Assembly: GCF_020217185.1 (NCBI RefSeq)
Contig: NZ_JAIWNX010000234.1
Location: 1-10,000, forward strand
DNA length: 10,000 bases
Source of the DNA: Asticcacaulis sp.
Lineage (GTDB): Bacteria; Pseudomonadota; Alphaproteobacteria; Caulobacterales; Caulobacteraceae
Reading direction: 5' to 3'
Part shown: piece after piece, positions 1 to 7,037 of the stretch
Position numbering within the stretch: the stretch's first letter is position 1
Layout: every line of letters begins with the position of its first letter
The notes under the pieces: model-generated
The model's input: the letters and a program-made list of their open reading frames with translations, nothing else
Databases searched by the model: none
Told to the model about the DNA's origin: nothing
Program-made: the position numbers and the translations under genes

Positions 1-12
1 TGGCGCGAGACG

Positions 13-123
13 CTCTAGAGCGAAATGACTTTAGATGGAAACGCCATTTCGCTCTAAATTTTTGTTTTGTCGCGATGTTTTTGCAGAAAACCGCTCACAC
101 TTTTCCGCACATCGCTCTAAATT
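13..123. repeat. Alphaproteobacterial CGCTCTAA-type palindromic repeat upstream of ribBX
   Basis: This is a non-coding double hairpin. The first stem is a perfect 12-bp inverted repeat, TAGAGCGAAATG at 16-27 with CATTTCGCTCTA at 45-56. The second pairs GCGATGT (72-78) with ACATCGC (109-115) and has an inner stem GAAAA (86-90) with TTTTC (101-105). Each hairpin ends with the same 12-mer, TCGCTCTAAATT, at 49-60 and 112-123. The layout resembles the dispersed intergenic palindromes common in alphaproteobacterial genomes; that resemblance is from memory, while the inverted and direct repeats are seen. Bases 1-18 can be read in frame as W-R-E-T-L-stop and may be the tail of an upstream gene (ribE would fit the context), but this is too short to call. 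No FMN-riboswitch core is visible in this leader. Confidence 0.7.
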
Positions 124-176
124 CGCGCCCCCTGTTTCTACGCTCCTGTGAGGGGGCGTACTCGTAAGAGATACCC

Positions 177-1316
177 ATGACCTTCAACCGTATCGCCACC
201 GACCTCAACCCGGTCAGCTCCGAAAGCCCCATCTCGACCATTGAGGATATTCTGGAGGACGCCCGCAATGGCCGCCCCTATATCCTCGTTGATGCCGAGG
301 ACCGCGAAAACGAGGGCGACATCTGCATCCCGGCCCAGATGGCGACGCCGGACGTGGTCAACTTCATGGCGCGCTTCGGGCGCGGCCTGATCTGTCTGGC
401 CATTACGGGGGAGCGCTCGCGTCAGTTGCGCCTGCCGCCGATGGCCGCTGAAAACGGCGCGCGCAACGGCACAGCCTTCACGGTGGCCATCGAGGCCAAG
501 GACGGCATCACCACCGGCATTTCGGCGCACGACCGCGCCCGCACCATCGCCGTGGCCATCGACCAGACCAAGGGCTATGACGATATCGTCAGCCCCGGCC
601 ACGTTTTTCCGCTGGTGGCGCGGGATGGCGGCGTGCTGGTGCGCGCCGGTCATACCGAGGCCGTGGTTGATATTTCGCGCATGGCTGGCCTTTATCCGGC
701 GGGCGTCATCTGTGAGGTGATGAACGACGACGGGACGATGGCGCGCCTGCCTGACCTGATCAAATTCGCCCAGACGCATGGCCTGAAGATCGGCACCATT
801 GCCGACCTGATCGCCTATCGTCGCCGCACGGAGCGCTTTGTCGATCGCGTAATGGAAAAGCCCTTCGAAAGCCAATGGGGCGGTCAGTTCCGCCTGTTCG
901 TCTATCGCAACCGCCTCGATCAGGGCGAACATATCGCGTTGGTCAAGCATCAGCCGGTGCCGAACAAGGCGACCCTGGTGCGGATGCATCAGCTCGATGT
1001 CGCCGCCGACGTGCTGGGGGCCTCGGACGGTCGCGCCGGGCTGGTCGAACAAGCGATGAAGGCACTGGCGGCCTATGATGGCCCGGCGGTGATGGTCATG
1101 CTGCGCGATCTCGACCCCAAGGTGATTTCCAACCGCTTTTCCGCCGACGAAGCAGGTACGCCTCAGCCGCGCGGCCTGCGTGACTATGGCGTTGGCGCGC
1201 AAATTCTGCTCGATCTGGGGGTGCGTGACATGATCGCCCTGTCGGATTCCAAGCCTAAGCCTGCCGCGCTGGAAGGCTACGGGCTTCAGATTATCGACTG
1301 GAAACCGCTAAGCTAA
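177..1316 (+). CDS. ribB: RibBA-type protein: 3,4-dihydroxy-2-butanone 4-phosphate synthase with degenerate GTP cyclohydrolase II domain (RibBX)
   Basis: The protein has 379 residues. Its N-terminal half (about 18-215) is DHBP synthase, which converts ribulose 5-phosphate to the four-carbon precursor of lumazine in cytosolic riboflavin synthesis. The metal/substrate loop EDRENEGD (41-48), [12 protein letters not shown] (110-121), the RAGHTEA motif (156-162) and [11 protein letters not shown] (176-186) are all intact. The C-terminal half (about 235-379) has the GTP cyclohydrolase II fold signature: LVRMHQ at 267-272 and the [10 protein letters not shown] stretch at 335-344. However, the three zinc-ligand cysteines expected after VRxH are absent ([11 protein letters not shown] instead), and the catalytic EGRG-type motif is replaced by [10 protein letters not shown]. 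The second half is therefore probably not a cyclohydrolase, as known for RibBX proteins. The start is ATG 177 with weak upstream AAGAGA; the next gene, ribH, follows after 84 bp. The length is normal for RibBA. Confidence 0.93.
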   Translation: MTFNRIATDLNPVSSESPISTIEDILEDARNGRPYILVDAEDRENEGDICIPAQMATPDVVNFMARFGRGLICLAITGERSRQLRLPPMAAENGARNGTAFTVAIEAKDGITTGISAHDRARTIAVAIDQTKGYDDIVSPGHVFPLVARDGGVLVRAGHTEAVVDISRMAGLYPAGVICEVMNDDGTMARLPDLIKFAQTHGLKIGTIADLIAYRRRTERFVDRVMEKPFESQWGGQFRLFVYRNRLDQGEHIALVKHQPVPNKATLVRMHQLDVAADVLGASDGRAGLVEQAMKALAAYDGPAVMVMLRDLDPKVISNRFSADEAGTPQPRGLRDYGVGAQILLDLGVRDMIALSDSKPKPAALEGYGLQIIDWKPLS

Positions 1317-1400
1317 ACACACGCCGTCGTGAGATTTGGCTTTTTATGTTCTCGATAAGCCAGTAAGTACGGACTGAACCTGTCCTCAAGGATTGAACTC

Positions 1401-1871
1401 TTGACCATTGATACCCCCCTGCGCATCCTCATCGTCGAAAGCCGTTTCTATGAGGATATTTCCGATGAGCTGCTGGCCGGTGCCAAGGCGGCGCTGGAAG
1501 CCTATGGCGCGGAATATGACGTGATCACCGTGCCGGGAGCGTTTGAAGTGCCGGGCGCCATCGCCATGGCCGAAGACGCCTCTCAGGGCCCCGCCGGGCG
1601 CAAATATGACGGCTATGTCGCGCTGGGCTGCGTCATCCGTGGCGAGACGACCCACTACGATTATGTGTGCGAAGAATCGGCGCGTGGTCTGATGGACCTG
1701 ACGCTGAAACAGCTTCTGTGCATCGGCTACGGCATCCTGACCGTCGAGGACGAGGATCAGGCCTGGGCCCGCGCCCGCCGCTCGGAAGGCGACAAGGGCG
1801 GCACGGTCGCCAAGGTGGCGCTCGACATGATCGCCCTGAAGAAGGCCCTGCGCGGAGGCAACCATGGTTGA
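1401..1871 (+). CDS. ribH: 6,7-dimethyl-8-ribityllumazine synthase
   Basis: This enzyme condenses 5-amino-6-ribitylamino-uracil with the butanone phosphate made by the preceding gene product, giving lumazine, the direct precursor of riboflavin. It has 156 residues, the usual size. Family motifs are [10 protein letters not shown] (44-53), which binds the ring and ribityl chain, and [14 protein letters not shown] (76-89), with H85 in the position of the catalytic histidine. [15 protein letters not shown] (111-125) is followed by the phosphate-binding arginine region (R126/R127). The start is TTG at 1401, preceded by AAGGA (1388-1392) at 8-nt spacing; no in-frame ATG gives the conserved N-terminus. 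The 3' end overlaps nusB by 8 nt, implying translational coupling. Confidence 0.96.
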   Translation: MTIDTPLRILIVESRFYEDISDELLAGAKAALEAYGAEYDVITVPGAFEVPGAIAMAEDASQGPAGRKYDGYVALGCVIRGETTHYDYVCEESARGLMDLTLKQLLCIGYGILTVEDEDQAWARARRSEGDKGGTVAKVALDMIALKKALRGGNHG

Positions 1872-2397
1872 TCCGCTGAGCCTGAAGTCCGTCATTGAGC
1901 AACTGAACGCCAATGAGGCCGCCGAGTCCGGGCGTCTGTCGCTTAAGGAAAAGCGCGCCCGCACCGTGGCGCGTCTGGTACTGGTACAGGCTCTCTATCA
2001 GATGGAAATTGCCGGGACGGGCGTTGAGTCGGTCATCCGCGAATTTGCCGACTTCCGCTTTGATGGCCACATCGAAGGCGAGGGCGGTGAGGAACAGCGT
2101 CTGGGTACGGCCGATGAGGCCTTTTTCGCTGACGGTCTGCGCACCATCGTCAAGGCTCAGGCCGAAATCGATGTGCTGATCGCCGAGCGTCTGGCCTCCA
2201 ACTGGCGTCTTGACCGCATCGACACCACGCTGCGCGCCATCCTGCGCGCCGGGGCGTGGGAACTGAAATTCCGCCCGGATGTCGCCGTCGAGGTGGTGAT
2301 CAACGAATATGTCGAGATCGCCAAGGCCTTCTTCGGCAATGAAGAGGCACGGTTCGTCAACGGCGCCCTGGACGGCATCGCCAAGGACGCGAGGTAA
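1864..2397 (+). CDS. nusB: Transcription antitermination factor NusB
   Basis: NusB, with NusE/S10, binds boxA RNA in rRNA leaders and helps the antitermination complex transcribe rRNA. The 177-residue helical protein shows the N-terminal signature [20 protein letters not shown] (32-51). It also shows the C-terminal signature: [22 protein letters not shown] (113-134), then [32 protein letters not shown] (143-174, in outline). The start ATG 1864 lies inside the ribH end and has GGAGG (1854-1858) 5 nt upstream. Linkage of nusB to ribH upstream and thiL downstream is a conserved arrangement in many proteobacteria. The segment at about 63-90, acidic and glycine-rich, is the usual variable part in alphaproteobacterial NusB. 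Confidence 0.95.
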   Translation: MVDPLSLKSVIEQLNANEAAESGRLSLKEKRARTVARLVLVQALYQMEIAGTGVESVIREFADFRFDGHIEGEGGEEQRLGTADEAFFADGLRTIVKAQAEIDVLIAERLASNWRLDRIDTTLRAILRAGAWELKFRPDVAVEVVINEYVEIAKAFFGNEEARFVNGALDGIAKDAR

Positions 2398-2404
2398 GCC
2401 TCTC

Positions 2405-3367
2405 ATGACCGGCGACAACAGCGAATTCAGCGTCATCGACCGGTTGTTCAAGCCTCTGGCCGGACTGAATGCCGAAGCGCGCGGTCTTATCGACGACGTG
2501 GCCGTGCTGGGCGCGCGCGAAGGCTATGACCTCGTGGTCACCACCGACGCCATGGTCGAAGGGGTGCACTTCCTTTCGACCGATCCGCTCGATCAGGTGG
2601 CGCGCAAGCTGTTGCGGGTCAATATCTCTGACCTCGTGGCCAAGGGGGCCGACCCCTATGGCTATCAACTCCTGACCGCCTGGCCCAAGGGCATGGCCTA
2701 TGAGGGCAAGGCGGCCTTTGCGGCGGGCCTGCGCCTCGATCAGGATGAATTTGATTTCGACCTGTTCGGCGGAGACACGGTTTCGACCGAAGGTCCGCTG
2801 CTGCTCAGCATTACCGCCTTCGGTCACGCGCCCGTAGGCCGCACCCTGTCGCGCGCCGGCGCGCGGGCGGGGGATCATGTGCTGGTTGGCGGCTTTATCG
2901 GCGACGCACATCTGGGCCTGCGCGTGCTGCGCGGGGAGTTCGACGAACTGTCTCAGGCGCACAAGGCGCATCTGGTGCAGGCCTATCGCCTGCCGCAGCC
3001 GCGCGACGATCTGGCCGAGGTGGTGCTCGACCACGCCCATGCCTCAATGGACGTCTCCGACGGTCTGATCGCTGATGCCCTGCATATGGCCAGAGCCTCT
3101 GAGGTGGCGCTTGTGATCGACCTCGACCGCGTACCGACTTCGGCCGCGGCGCGCGCCGCCATCGCGCTGGGGGCCGATGTAACCGATCTGATCACCGGCG
3201 GCGACGATTACCAGATTCTGTGCACCGCCAATGCGACCGGGGCCGAGGCTCTGAAGGCCGCCGGTTTCTATGAGATCGGCCATTGCAAAGCCGGAACCGG
3301 CGAGGTCTCGGTCATCAGCGGCGGCAAGGTCATCGAGATCGAGGATAAGGGTTGGGTCCACGTCTGA
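2405..3367 (+). CDS. thiL: Thiamine-monophosphate kinase
   Basis: ThiL phosphorylates thiamine monophosphate with ATP to make the coenzyme thiamine diphosphate, in the cytosol. The protein has 320 residues, normal for the family, and belongs to the PurM/ThiL fold. The glycine/aspartate motifs are present in order: IDDVAVLGA (29-37), TTDAMVEGVHF (46-56), RVNISDLVAKGADP (71-84), FGGDT (121-125), SMDVSDGLIADAL (214-226) and ITGGDDYQIL (263-272). Together these form the Mg-ATP and substrate sites. I chose ATG 2405 because the family N-terminus begins there, with GAGG (2391-2394) upstream and a 7-nt gap after the nusB stop. The frame stays open upstream to 2309 but that part lies inside nusB and lacks family similarity. 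It is probably the last gene of the rib-nusB-thiL transcript. Confidence 0.95.
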   Translation: MTGDNSEFSVIDRLFKPLAGLNAEARGLIDDVAVLGAREGYDLVVTTDAMVEGVHFLSTDPLDQVARKLLRVNISDLVAKGADPYGYQLLTAWPKGMAYEGKAAFAAGLRLDQDEFDFDLFGGDTVSTEGPLLLSITAFGHAPVGRTLSRAGARAGDHVLVGGFIGDAHLGLRVLRGEFDELSQAHKAHLVQAYRLPQPRDDLAEVVLDHAHASMDVSDGLIADALHMARASEVALVIDLDRVPTSAAARAAIALGADVTDLITGGDDYQILCTANATGAEALKAAGFYEIGHCKAGTGEVSVISGGKVIEIEDKGWVHV

Positions 3368-3417
3368 GGCCTGGAAGAGTCTCTACGGATGCCCCGCATG
3401 TGTGCCAAGCTTTGTTA

Positions 3418-3536
3418 GAGAAACCACAGATTGCACAGATTGCACAGATTGGCGCTTTGCGCCGTGGAGCCCCCGGAAGTGGTCGCTTGCCATTTGAAAC
3501 GTATAATCTGTGAAATCTGAGCAATCTGTGGTTCTC
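3418..3536 (+). repeat. Dispersed inverted-repeat element, copy 1 (9-bp-unit arms, 54-bp core)
   Basis: The left arm (3418-3450) is GAGAAA followed by three 9-bp units: CCACAGATT, GCACAGATT, GCACAGATT. The right arm (3505-3536) is its imperfect reverse complement and ends in GTGGTTCTC. Between them is a 54-bp core (3451-3504) that starts with a small hairpin, GGCGCTTTGCGCC (3451-3463), and ends in CGCTTGCCATTTGAAACGTAT. A second copy lies at 6507-6624 in the opposite orientation. The element sits just after the thiL stop, could fold into one long hairpin, and encodes nothing convincing. There are no target-site duplications that I can see and no transposase. It may be a non-autonomous repeat or an RNA/terminator element; its function is not known. 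Confidence 0.85.
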
Positions 3537-3629
3537 AAAACCATCTGCACAAAGGCATTTCTGAGGGCGTTCCGCACGAAACCGGGCCTCCTAAACGGCT
3601 TCTAAACCGTTTTCGCCTACACTCAGGAC

Positions 3630-4040
3630 ATGACCCAGACCCGACGCCTTTTGCTCAGCACGCTCCTGTGCGCCTTCGCCATGCCTGCACTGGCCTCCGA
3701 AGCCAAGAAGGAGGGCGGTGAGCCTTATGTCAAGCTGGCCCCCGTGGCCCTGCCGGTCACCGAGAATGGCCGCGTCATCAACTATCTGTTTGTGACCCTG
3801 CGTATCAATCTGACGGCCAAGGCCGATGTCAATGCGCTGCGACTCAAGGAACCCTATTTCCGCGACCTTCTGATCCGTGCAGCGCACAAGCAAAGTTTCG
3901 CGCTGCCGAACAAGCGCGACACGCTGGACGAGGCGCGTTTCAAAAAGGTGATGATTCCGGAATTTACCAAGATCGCCGGGGCTGGCAATATCGAAACCTT
4001 GGAAATACTGGCGCAAAACCCCAAGAAGTTGATGAACTGA
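3630..4040 (+). CDS. Small exported protein of unknown function (possibly FliL-like)
   Basis: This is a 136-residue protein with a clear Sec signal peptide: MTQTRR, then a hydrophobic stretch at 7-20, and a probable cleavage site after ALA (20-22). The mature part is predicted to be periplasmic and has about 114 residues. It contains YVKLAPVALPVTENGRVINY (33-52) and LFVTLRINLTAK (53-64), then a segment EPYFRDLLIRAAHKQSF (74-90) and PEFTKIAG (110-117). This order (two beta strands, then P-x-x-RD, then helices) faintly recalls the periplasmic domain of flagellar FliL, but there is no N-terminal anchor like FliL's, so I treat that as a weak resemblance only. The start ATG 3630 gives the full signal peptide, although AGGA (3625-3628) is unusually close. 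The gene stands alone between repeat copy 1 and hppA. Confidence 0.75.
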   Translation: MTQTRRLLLSTLLCAFAMPALASEAKKEGGEPYVKLAPVALPVTENGRVINYLFVTLRINLTAKADVNALRLKEPYFRDLLIRAAHKQSFALPNKRDTLDEARFKKVMIPEFTKIAGAGNIETLEILAQNPKKLMN

Positions 4041-4272
4041 CGGTGTGTCGCCACCGCTGATCCAGCAAGTTTTCACGGGTTTGTGAAGTCTGAATACCGG
4101 TTGCGGCGCAATAAATGTGCGACATTTTGCGGCGATTACTTTCGCAATTACCTAACTTGCACCTGTCTGAAAGTTGCGGCACTCTCCTGACCTTGCCGGG
4201 AGGGGTATGGACGTGCCTGCCCGGCACGCGCGTCACCCGGCGCGCCACAACAGATAACGACAGGGGTTTGGT
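4041..4272 (+). promoter_or_regulatory. Upstream region/leader of hppA with repeated TTGCGGC boxes and hairpins
   Basis: This 232-bp non-coding stretch holds three copies of TTGCGGC (4101-4107, 4127-4133, 4174-4180). The first two extend to TTGCGGCG and flank a short palindrome, AAATGT-GCG-ACATTT (4113-4127). Nearer the gene are two hairpins that cannot form together: TGCCGGG (4194-4200) with CCCGGCA (4220-4226), and CGTGCC (4212-4217) with GGCACG (4223-4228). The ribosome-binding site AGGGG lies at 4262-4266. The repeats and stems are seen; a role in control of hppA is inferred. I could not assign a convincing -35/-10 pair. Confidence 0.4.
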
Positions 4273-6423
4273 ATGACGTCATGGATAGGGCTGGTCATAG
4301 CGGCTGGCGTGTTAGGTTTGGTGTATGGGGTCGTTCAGACCCTCAGTCTGCTTAAAAAACCACAGGGCAATGCCCGGATGCAGGAAATCGCTGCGGCGAT
4401 TCAGGAAGGGGCCGGGGCCTATCTCAAGCGGCAATATACGACCATTGCCATTGTGGGTGTGGTCATCTTCATCGCGGCCTTTCTGGTGCTGGGCACCTAT
4501 GCCGCCGTTGGCTTCCTGATCGGCGCGGTCCTGTCCGGGGCGGCGGGCTTTGCCGGGATGCTGATTTCGGTGCGCGCCAATGTGCGTACCGCCGAAGCCG
4601 CCTCGCACAGTCTGCAACAGGGGCTGAACCTCGCCTTCGGGGCCGGGGCTGTGACGGGCCTGTTTGTCGCGTCGGGCGCGCTTTTGGGCGTCGCGGGTTA
4701 TTACTTCATCCTGACCGATGTGCTGGGCCTTGAGGCCACCAGCCGACCGGTGATTGACGCCCTCGTGGCGCTGGGCTTTGGTGCGTCGCTGATCTCGATT
4801 TTCGCGCGTCTGGGCGGCGGTATCTTCACCAAGGGGGCCGATGTCGGCGGCGACATGGTGGGCAAGGTCGAGGCGGGCATCCCCGAAGACGACCCGCGCA
4901 ACCCGGCCACCATTGCCGACAATGTGGGCGACAATGTCGGCGACTGCGCCGGTATGGCGGCGGACCTGTTTGAAACCTATGCCGTGACGACTGTGGCCAC
5001 CATGGTGCTGGGGGCGATCTTCTTTGCGGGCACGGCTCTGGTCGGGCCAATGATGCTGCTGCCGCTGGTCATCTGCGGCGCGTGTATCATCACCTCTATC
5101 ATCGGCACCTTCTTTGTCCGTCTGGGCAAGGACAACCACATTATGAACGCCCTGTATAAAGGGCTGATTGTCACCGGTGTGTTGTCCATCGGCGCGTTGG
5201 CGGCGGTGATTGAACTGGTGATCGGCTTCGATACCCCCATCACCTATGCGGGTGCGCCGGCGGGCTTTACCGGCCTGACCCTGTTCTGGTGCGGCCTGAT
5301 CGGGCTGGCGGTTACGGCGGGCTTCATCGTCGTCACCGAATACTATACCGGTACGGGCAAGCGGCCCGTGGTGTCGATCGCGCAGGCCTCGGTCACCGGG
5401 CACGGCACCAATGTCATTCAGGGGCTGGCCGTTTCGATGGAAGCCACGGCCATTCCGGCCCTGATCATCGTGGGTGGCATTATCGGCTGTTACCTGCTGG
5501 CCGGGCTCTATGGCATCGCCATTGCTACCACCACCATGCTGGCCCTGGCCGGGATGATCGTGGCGCTCGATGCTTTTGGGCCGGTCACCGACAATGCCGG
5601 GGGGATCGCCGAAATGGCGGGCCTCGACAAGGCGGTGCGCCACACCACCGACGCGCTGGACGCCGTGGGCAATACCACCAAGGCCGTCACCAAGGGCTAT
5701 GCCATCGGTTCGGCCGGTCTGGGGGCGCTGGTTCTGTTTGCCGCCTACACGTCGGACCTCAAATATTTCGCGGCCAATGCAGCGCCGGGCTCCTTTTTCG
5801 AGGGGCTGGGCGAACTGACCTTCTCCCTGTCCTCGCCGTGGGTGGTGGTGGGCCTGCTGATCGGCGGCCTTTTGCCCTATCTCTTTGGCGGCATGGGCAT
5901 GACGGCGGTCGGCAAGGCGGCGCAGGCCGTGGTCGAAGAGGTGAGGCGTCAGTTCCGCGAAGACTCCGGCATCATGGCCGGGACGTCCAAGCCCAACTAT
6001 GGCCGCGCCGTGGACATGCTGACCAAGGCGGCCATCCGCGAAATGGTCGTGCCCTCCCTGCTGCCGGTTTTGTCGCCTCTGGTTCTGTTCGGGATCGTCT
6101 ATGCCATAGGCGGCGCGGTCCCGGCCTTTGAAGCGCTGGGGGCCATGCTGCTGGGGGTCATCGTCACCGGCCTGTTCGTCGCCATTTCGATGACGTCGGG
6201 CGGCGGGGCCTGGGACAACGCCAAAAAGTCGTTCGAGGATGGCTTTGTCGATAAGGACGGCGTGCGTCACCTCAAGGGCTCTGAGGCGCACAAGGCCTCG
6301 GTGACCGGCGATACGGTGGGCGACCCGTATAAGGACACGGCGGGCCCGGCGGTCAATCCGATGATCAAGATCACCAATATCGTCGCGCTGTTGCTGCTGG
6401 CTGTGCTGGCGCATGTAGTCTGA
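4273..6423 (+). CDS. hppA: K+-independent H+-translocating membrane pyrophosphatase
   Basis: This integral membrane pump of the cytoplasmic membrane couples hydrolysis of pyrophosphate to proton export. It has 716 residues and about 16 hydrophobic segments, the usual size and layout. The PPi-Mg site is complete: [20 protein letters not shown] (181-200), [20 protein letters not shown] (205-224), [12 protein letters not shown] (641-652) and [18 protein letters not shown] (679-696). The subtype marker is [10 protein letters not shown] (466-475). K470 and T473 match the residues that in this family replace the alanine and glycine of K+-dependent enzymes, so the pump should not need K+. The start ATG 4273 has AGGGG (4262-4266) 6 nt upstream. 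It appears monocistronic, with a long leader and a hairpin directly after the stop. A long open frame on the opposite strand is a GC-bias shadow. Confidence 0.97.
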   Translation: MTSWIGLVIAAGVLGLVYGVVQTLSLLKKPQGNARMQEIAAAIQEGAGAYLKRQYTTIAIVGVVIFIAAFLVLGTYAAVGFLIGAVLSGAAGFAGMLISVRANVRTAEAASHSLQQGLNLAFGAGAVTGLFVASGALLGVAGYYFILTDVLGLEATSRPVIDALVALGFGASLISIFARLGGGIFTKGADVGGDMVGKVEAGIPEDDPRNPATIADNVGDNVGDCAGMAADLFETYAVTTVATMVLGAIFFAGTALVGPMMLLPLVICGACIITSIIGTFFVRLGKDNHIMNALYKGLIVTGVLSIGALAAVIELVIGFDTPITYAGAPAGFTGLTLFWCGLIGLAVTAGFIVVTEYYTGTGKRPVVSIAQASVTGHGTNVIQGLAVSMEATAIPALIIVGGIIGCYLLAGLYGIAIATTTMLALAGMIVALDAFGPVTDNAGGIAEMAGLDKAVRHTTDALDAVGNTTKAVTKGYAIGSAGLGALVLFAAYTSDLKYFAANAAPGSFFEGLGELTFSLSSPWVVVGLLIGGLLPYLFGGMGMTAVGKAAQAVVEEVRRQFREDSGIMAGTSKPNYGRAVDMLTKAAIREMVVPSLLPVLSPLVLFGIVYAIGGAVPAFEALGAMLLGVIVTGLFVAISMTSGGGAWDNAKKSFEDGFVDKDGVRHLKGSEAHKASVTGDTVGDPYKDTAGPAVNPMIKITNIVALLLLAVLAHVV

Positions 6424-6428
6424 TCACT

Positions 6429-6460
6429 GGAGGGCGGCGTTCGCGTGAGCGCCGCTCTCT
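6429..6460 (+). terminator. GC-rich hairpin just after hppA
   Basis: The core stem GCGGCG (6434-6439) pairs with CGCCGC (6450-6455) and can be extended outward to 6429/6460 with two G-U pairs, giving about 11 bp around a 10-nt loop. It begins 5 nt after the hppA stop. No T-run follows (CCCCAAATGC), so intrinsic termination is possible but not typical; it may instead protect the mRNA 3' end. Confidence 0.4.
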
Positions 6461-6506
6461 CCCCAAATGCCCACGGATAGACCGAGCGTGGGGCAGGCCT
6501 TTCAGG

Positions 6507-6624
6507 GGAAACCAAAGATTTCACAGATTTCACAGATTATGCGTTTCAAATGGCAAGCGATCGCTGCCAGATGTCCAACGGCGCGAAGCGCCAATCTGTG
6601 AAATCTGTGAAATCTGTGGTTCTC
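6507..6624 (-). repeat. Dispersed inverted-repeat element, copy 2 (opposite orientation)
   Basis: Read on the minus strand, this is the same element as at 3418-3536. It has a GAGAACCACAGATT end and three 9-bp units (CCACAGATT, TCACAGATT, TCACAGATT), then a 54-bp core (6539-6592). The core begins with the small hairpin GGCGCTTCGCGCC and ends in CGCTTGCCATTTGAAACGCAT, and the complementary arm follows. By hand alignment the cores have equal length and differ at about 11 of 54 positions, nearly all in the middle. The arms of this copy are closer to perfect complements than those of copy 1. It fills part of the 318-bp space between hppA and the next gene. Apart from it and the hairpin at 6429-6460, that space holds only an AT-richer stretch (about 6650-6741), presumably the promoter of the next gene. 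Confidence 0.85.
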
Positions 6625-6741
6625 AAAAAATGTCGTCATGAGCGGAAGTGACGCTTACTGTCTCCATACCCTTCGTAAGGATGTTCGTTTATATACGACG
6701 TTATGAACCTATACACTTCCAAGCATTGATGATGGGGTTGC

Positions 6742-6975
6742 ATGAAGCAAATAGAGAAGGTCTATATTCTGCATCACCTCCGCGAGGATGACGAATATGG
6801 AGATGATGCGAAGCTGATCGGTGTTTACCGGTCCGAGGACGCTGCTCGATTAGCCATTTTCCGCCTCAAAGACAAACCGGGATTCCGCGACCACTCAAAA
6901 GGTTTCGGCATAGACGAATATTACCTTGACCGAGATCACTGGATCGAAGGGTTTGAGACAACAGGTGAGAAGTAA
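6742..6975 (+). CDS. Small DUF7336-like protein of unknown function
   Basis: This is a 77-residue, highly charged, cytosolic-looking protein without signal peptide or membrane segment. The pattern KVYILHHL (6-13), KLIGVYRSEDAARLAIFRLK (24-43), PGFRDHSKGFGIDEYYLDRD (46-65) and HWIEGFE (66-72) matches, from memory, a widespread family of small uncharacterised proteins named DUF7336. Its function is not known and I do not assign one. The start is ATG 6742, with a purine-rich GGGG (6734-6737) upstream; the AT-rich stretch before it has TATA-like sequences but no clear promoter. Base composition and codons (TTA, ATA, AGA-type contexts, many A/T third positions) differ from the GC-rich neighbours. 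It stands alone between a repeat element and a terminator, which suggests a later insertion. Confidence 0.8.
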   Translation: MKQIEKVYILHHLREDDEYGDDAKLIGVYRSEDAARLAIFRLKDKPGFRDHSKGFGIDEYYLDRDHWIEGFETTGEK

Positions 6976-6983
6976 AATTAAAC

Positions 6984-7016
6984 AAAAACCCCTCCGGCAC
7001 GGTCTCCGGGGGGGGT
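6984..7016 (-). terminator. Rho-independent terminator between convergent genes
   Basis: CCCCTCCGG (6989-6997) pairs with CCGGGGGGG (7006-7014) in a 9-bp stem with one G-U pair and an 8-nt loop. On the minus strand the stem is followed by TTTTTGTTTAATTTT, a textbook U-tract, so it should end the bamE-like transcript. It lies 21 nt beyond that gene's stop. Reading the other way it follows the DUF7336-like gene, where only a weak T-content follows; it may act in both directions. Confidence 0.8.
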
Positions 7017-7037
7017 CATATCCATACGACACCAAGA

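Noticed and set aside
1..176. FMN riboswitch upstream of ribBX
   Set aside because: The conserved RFN sequence blocks were not found; the region is explained by the palindromic repeat.
138..1202. A 354-codon minus-strand frame opposite ribBX
   Set aside because: Low-complexity R/H/G-rich product over a gene with full family motifs. No ribosome-binding site or family similarity; shadow of GC-rich coding.
1633..2451. A 272-codon minus-strand frame across ribH and nusB
   Set aside because: It spans two well-supported overlapping genes and has no family pattern of its own.
3418..3450. CRISPR-like or iteron-like array of 9-bp units
   Set aside because: Units are directly abutting with no spacers, only three per arm, and occur as inverted arms of a hairpin element. 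There are no cas or replication genes nearby.
3270..3577. Short frames on both strands over repeat copy 1 giving TDCTDCTDW-like or SVQSVQSV-like peptides
   Set aside because: The peptides simply translate the 9-bp repeat units of the element; there is no start context or conservation to suggest a gene.
4041..4056. CGGTG/CACCG stem right after the exported-protein gene as a terminator
   Set aside because: Only 5 bp and not followed by a T-run; too weak to call.
4312..6414. A 700-codon open frame on the minus strand opposite hppA
   Set aside because: Its product is rich in H, R, G and Q with no recognisable domain, and it mirrors the GC-biased codons of hppA, whose motifs are complete. It is a shadow frame.
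6638..6706. A 22-codon frame between repeat copy 2 and the DUF7336-like gene
   Set aside because: Too short, no ribosome-binding site, and it lies in the probable promoter region of the next gene.
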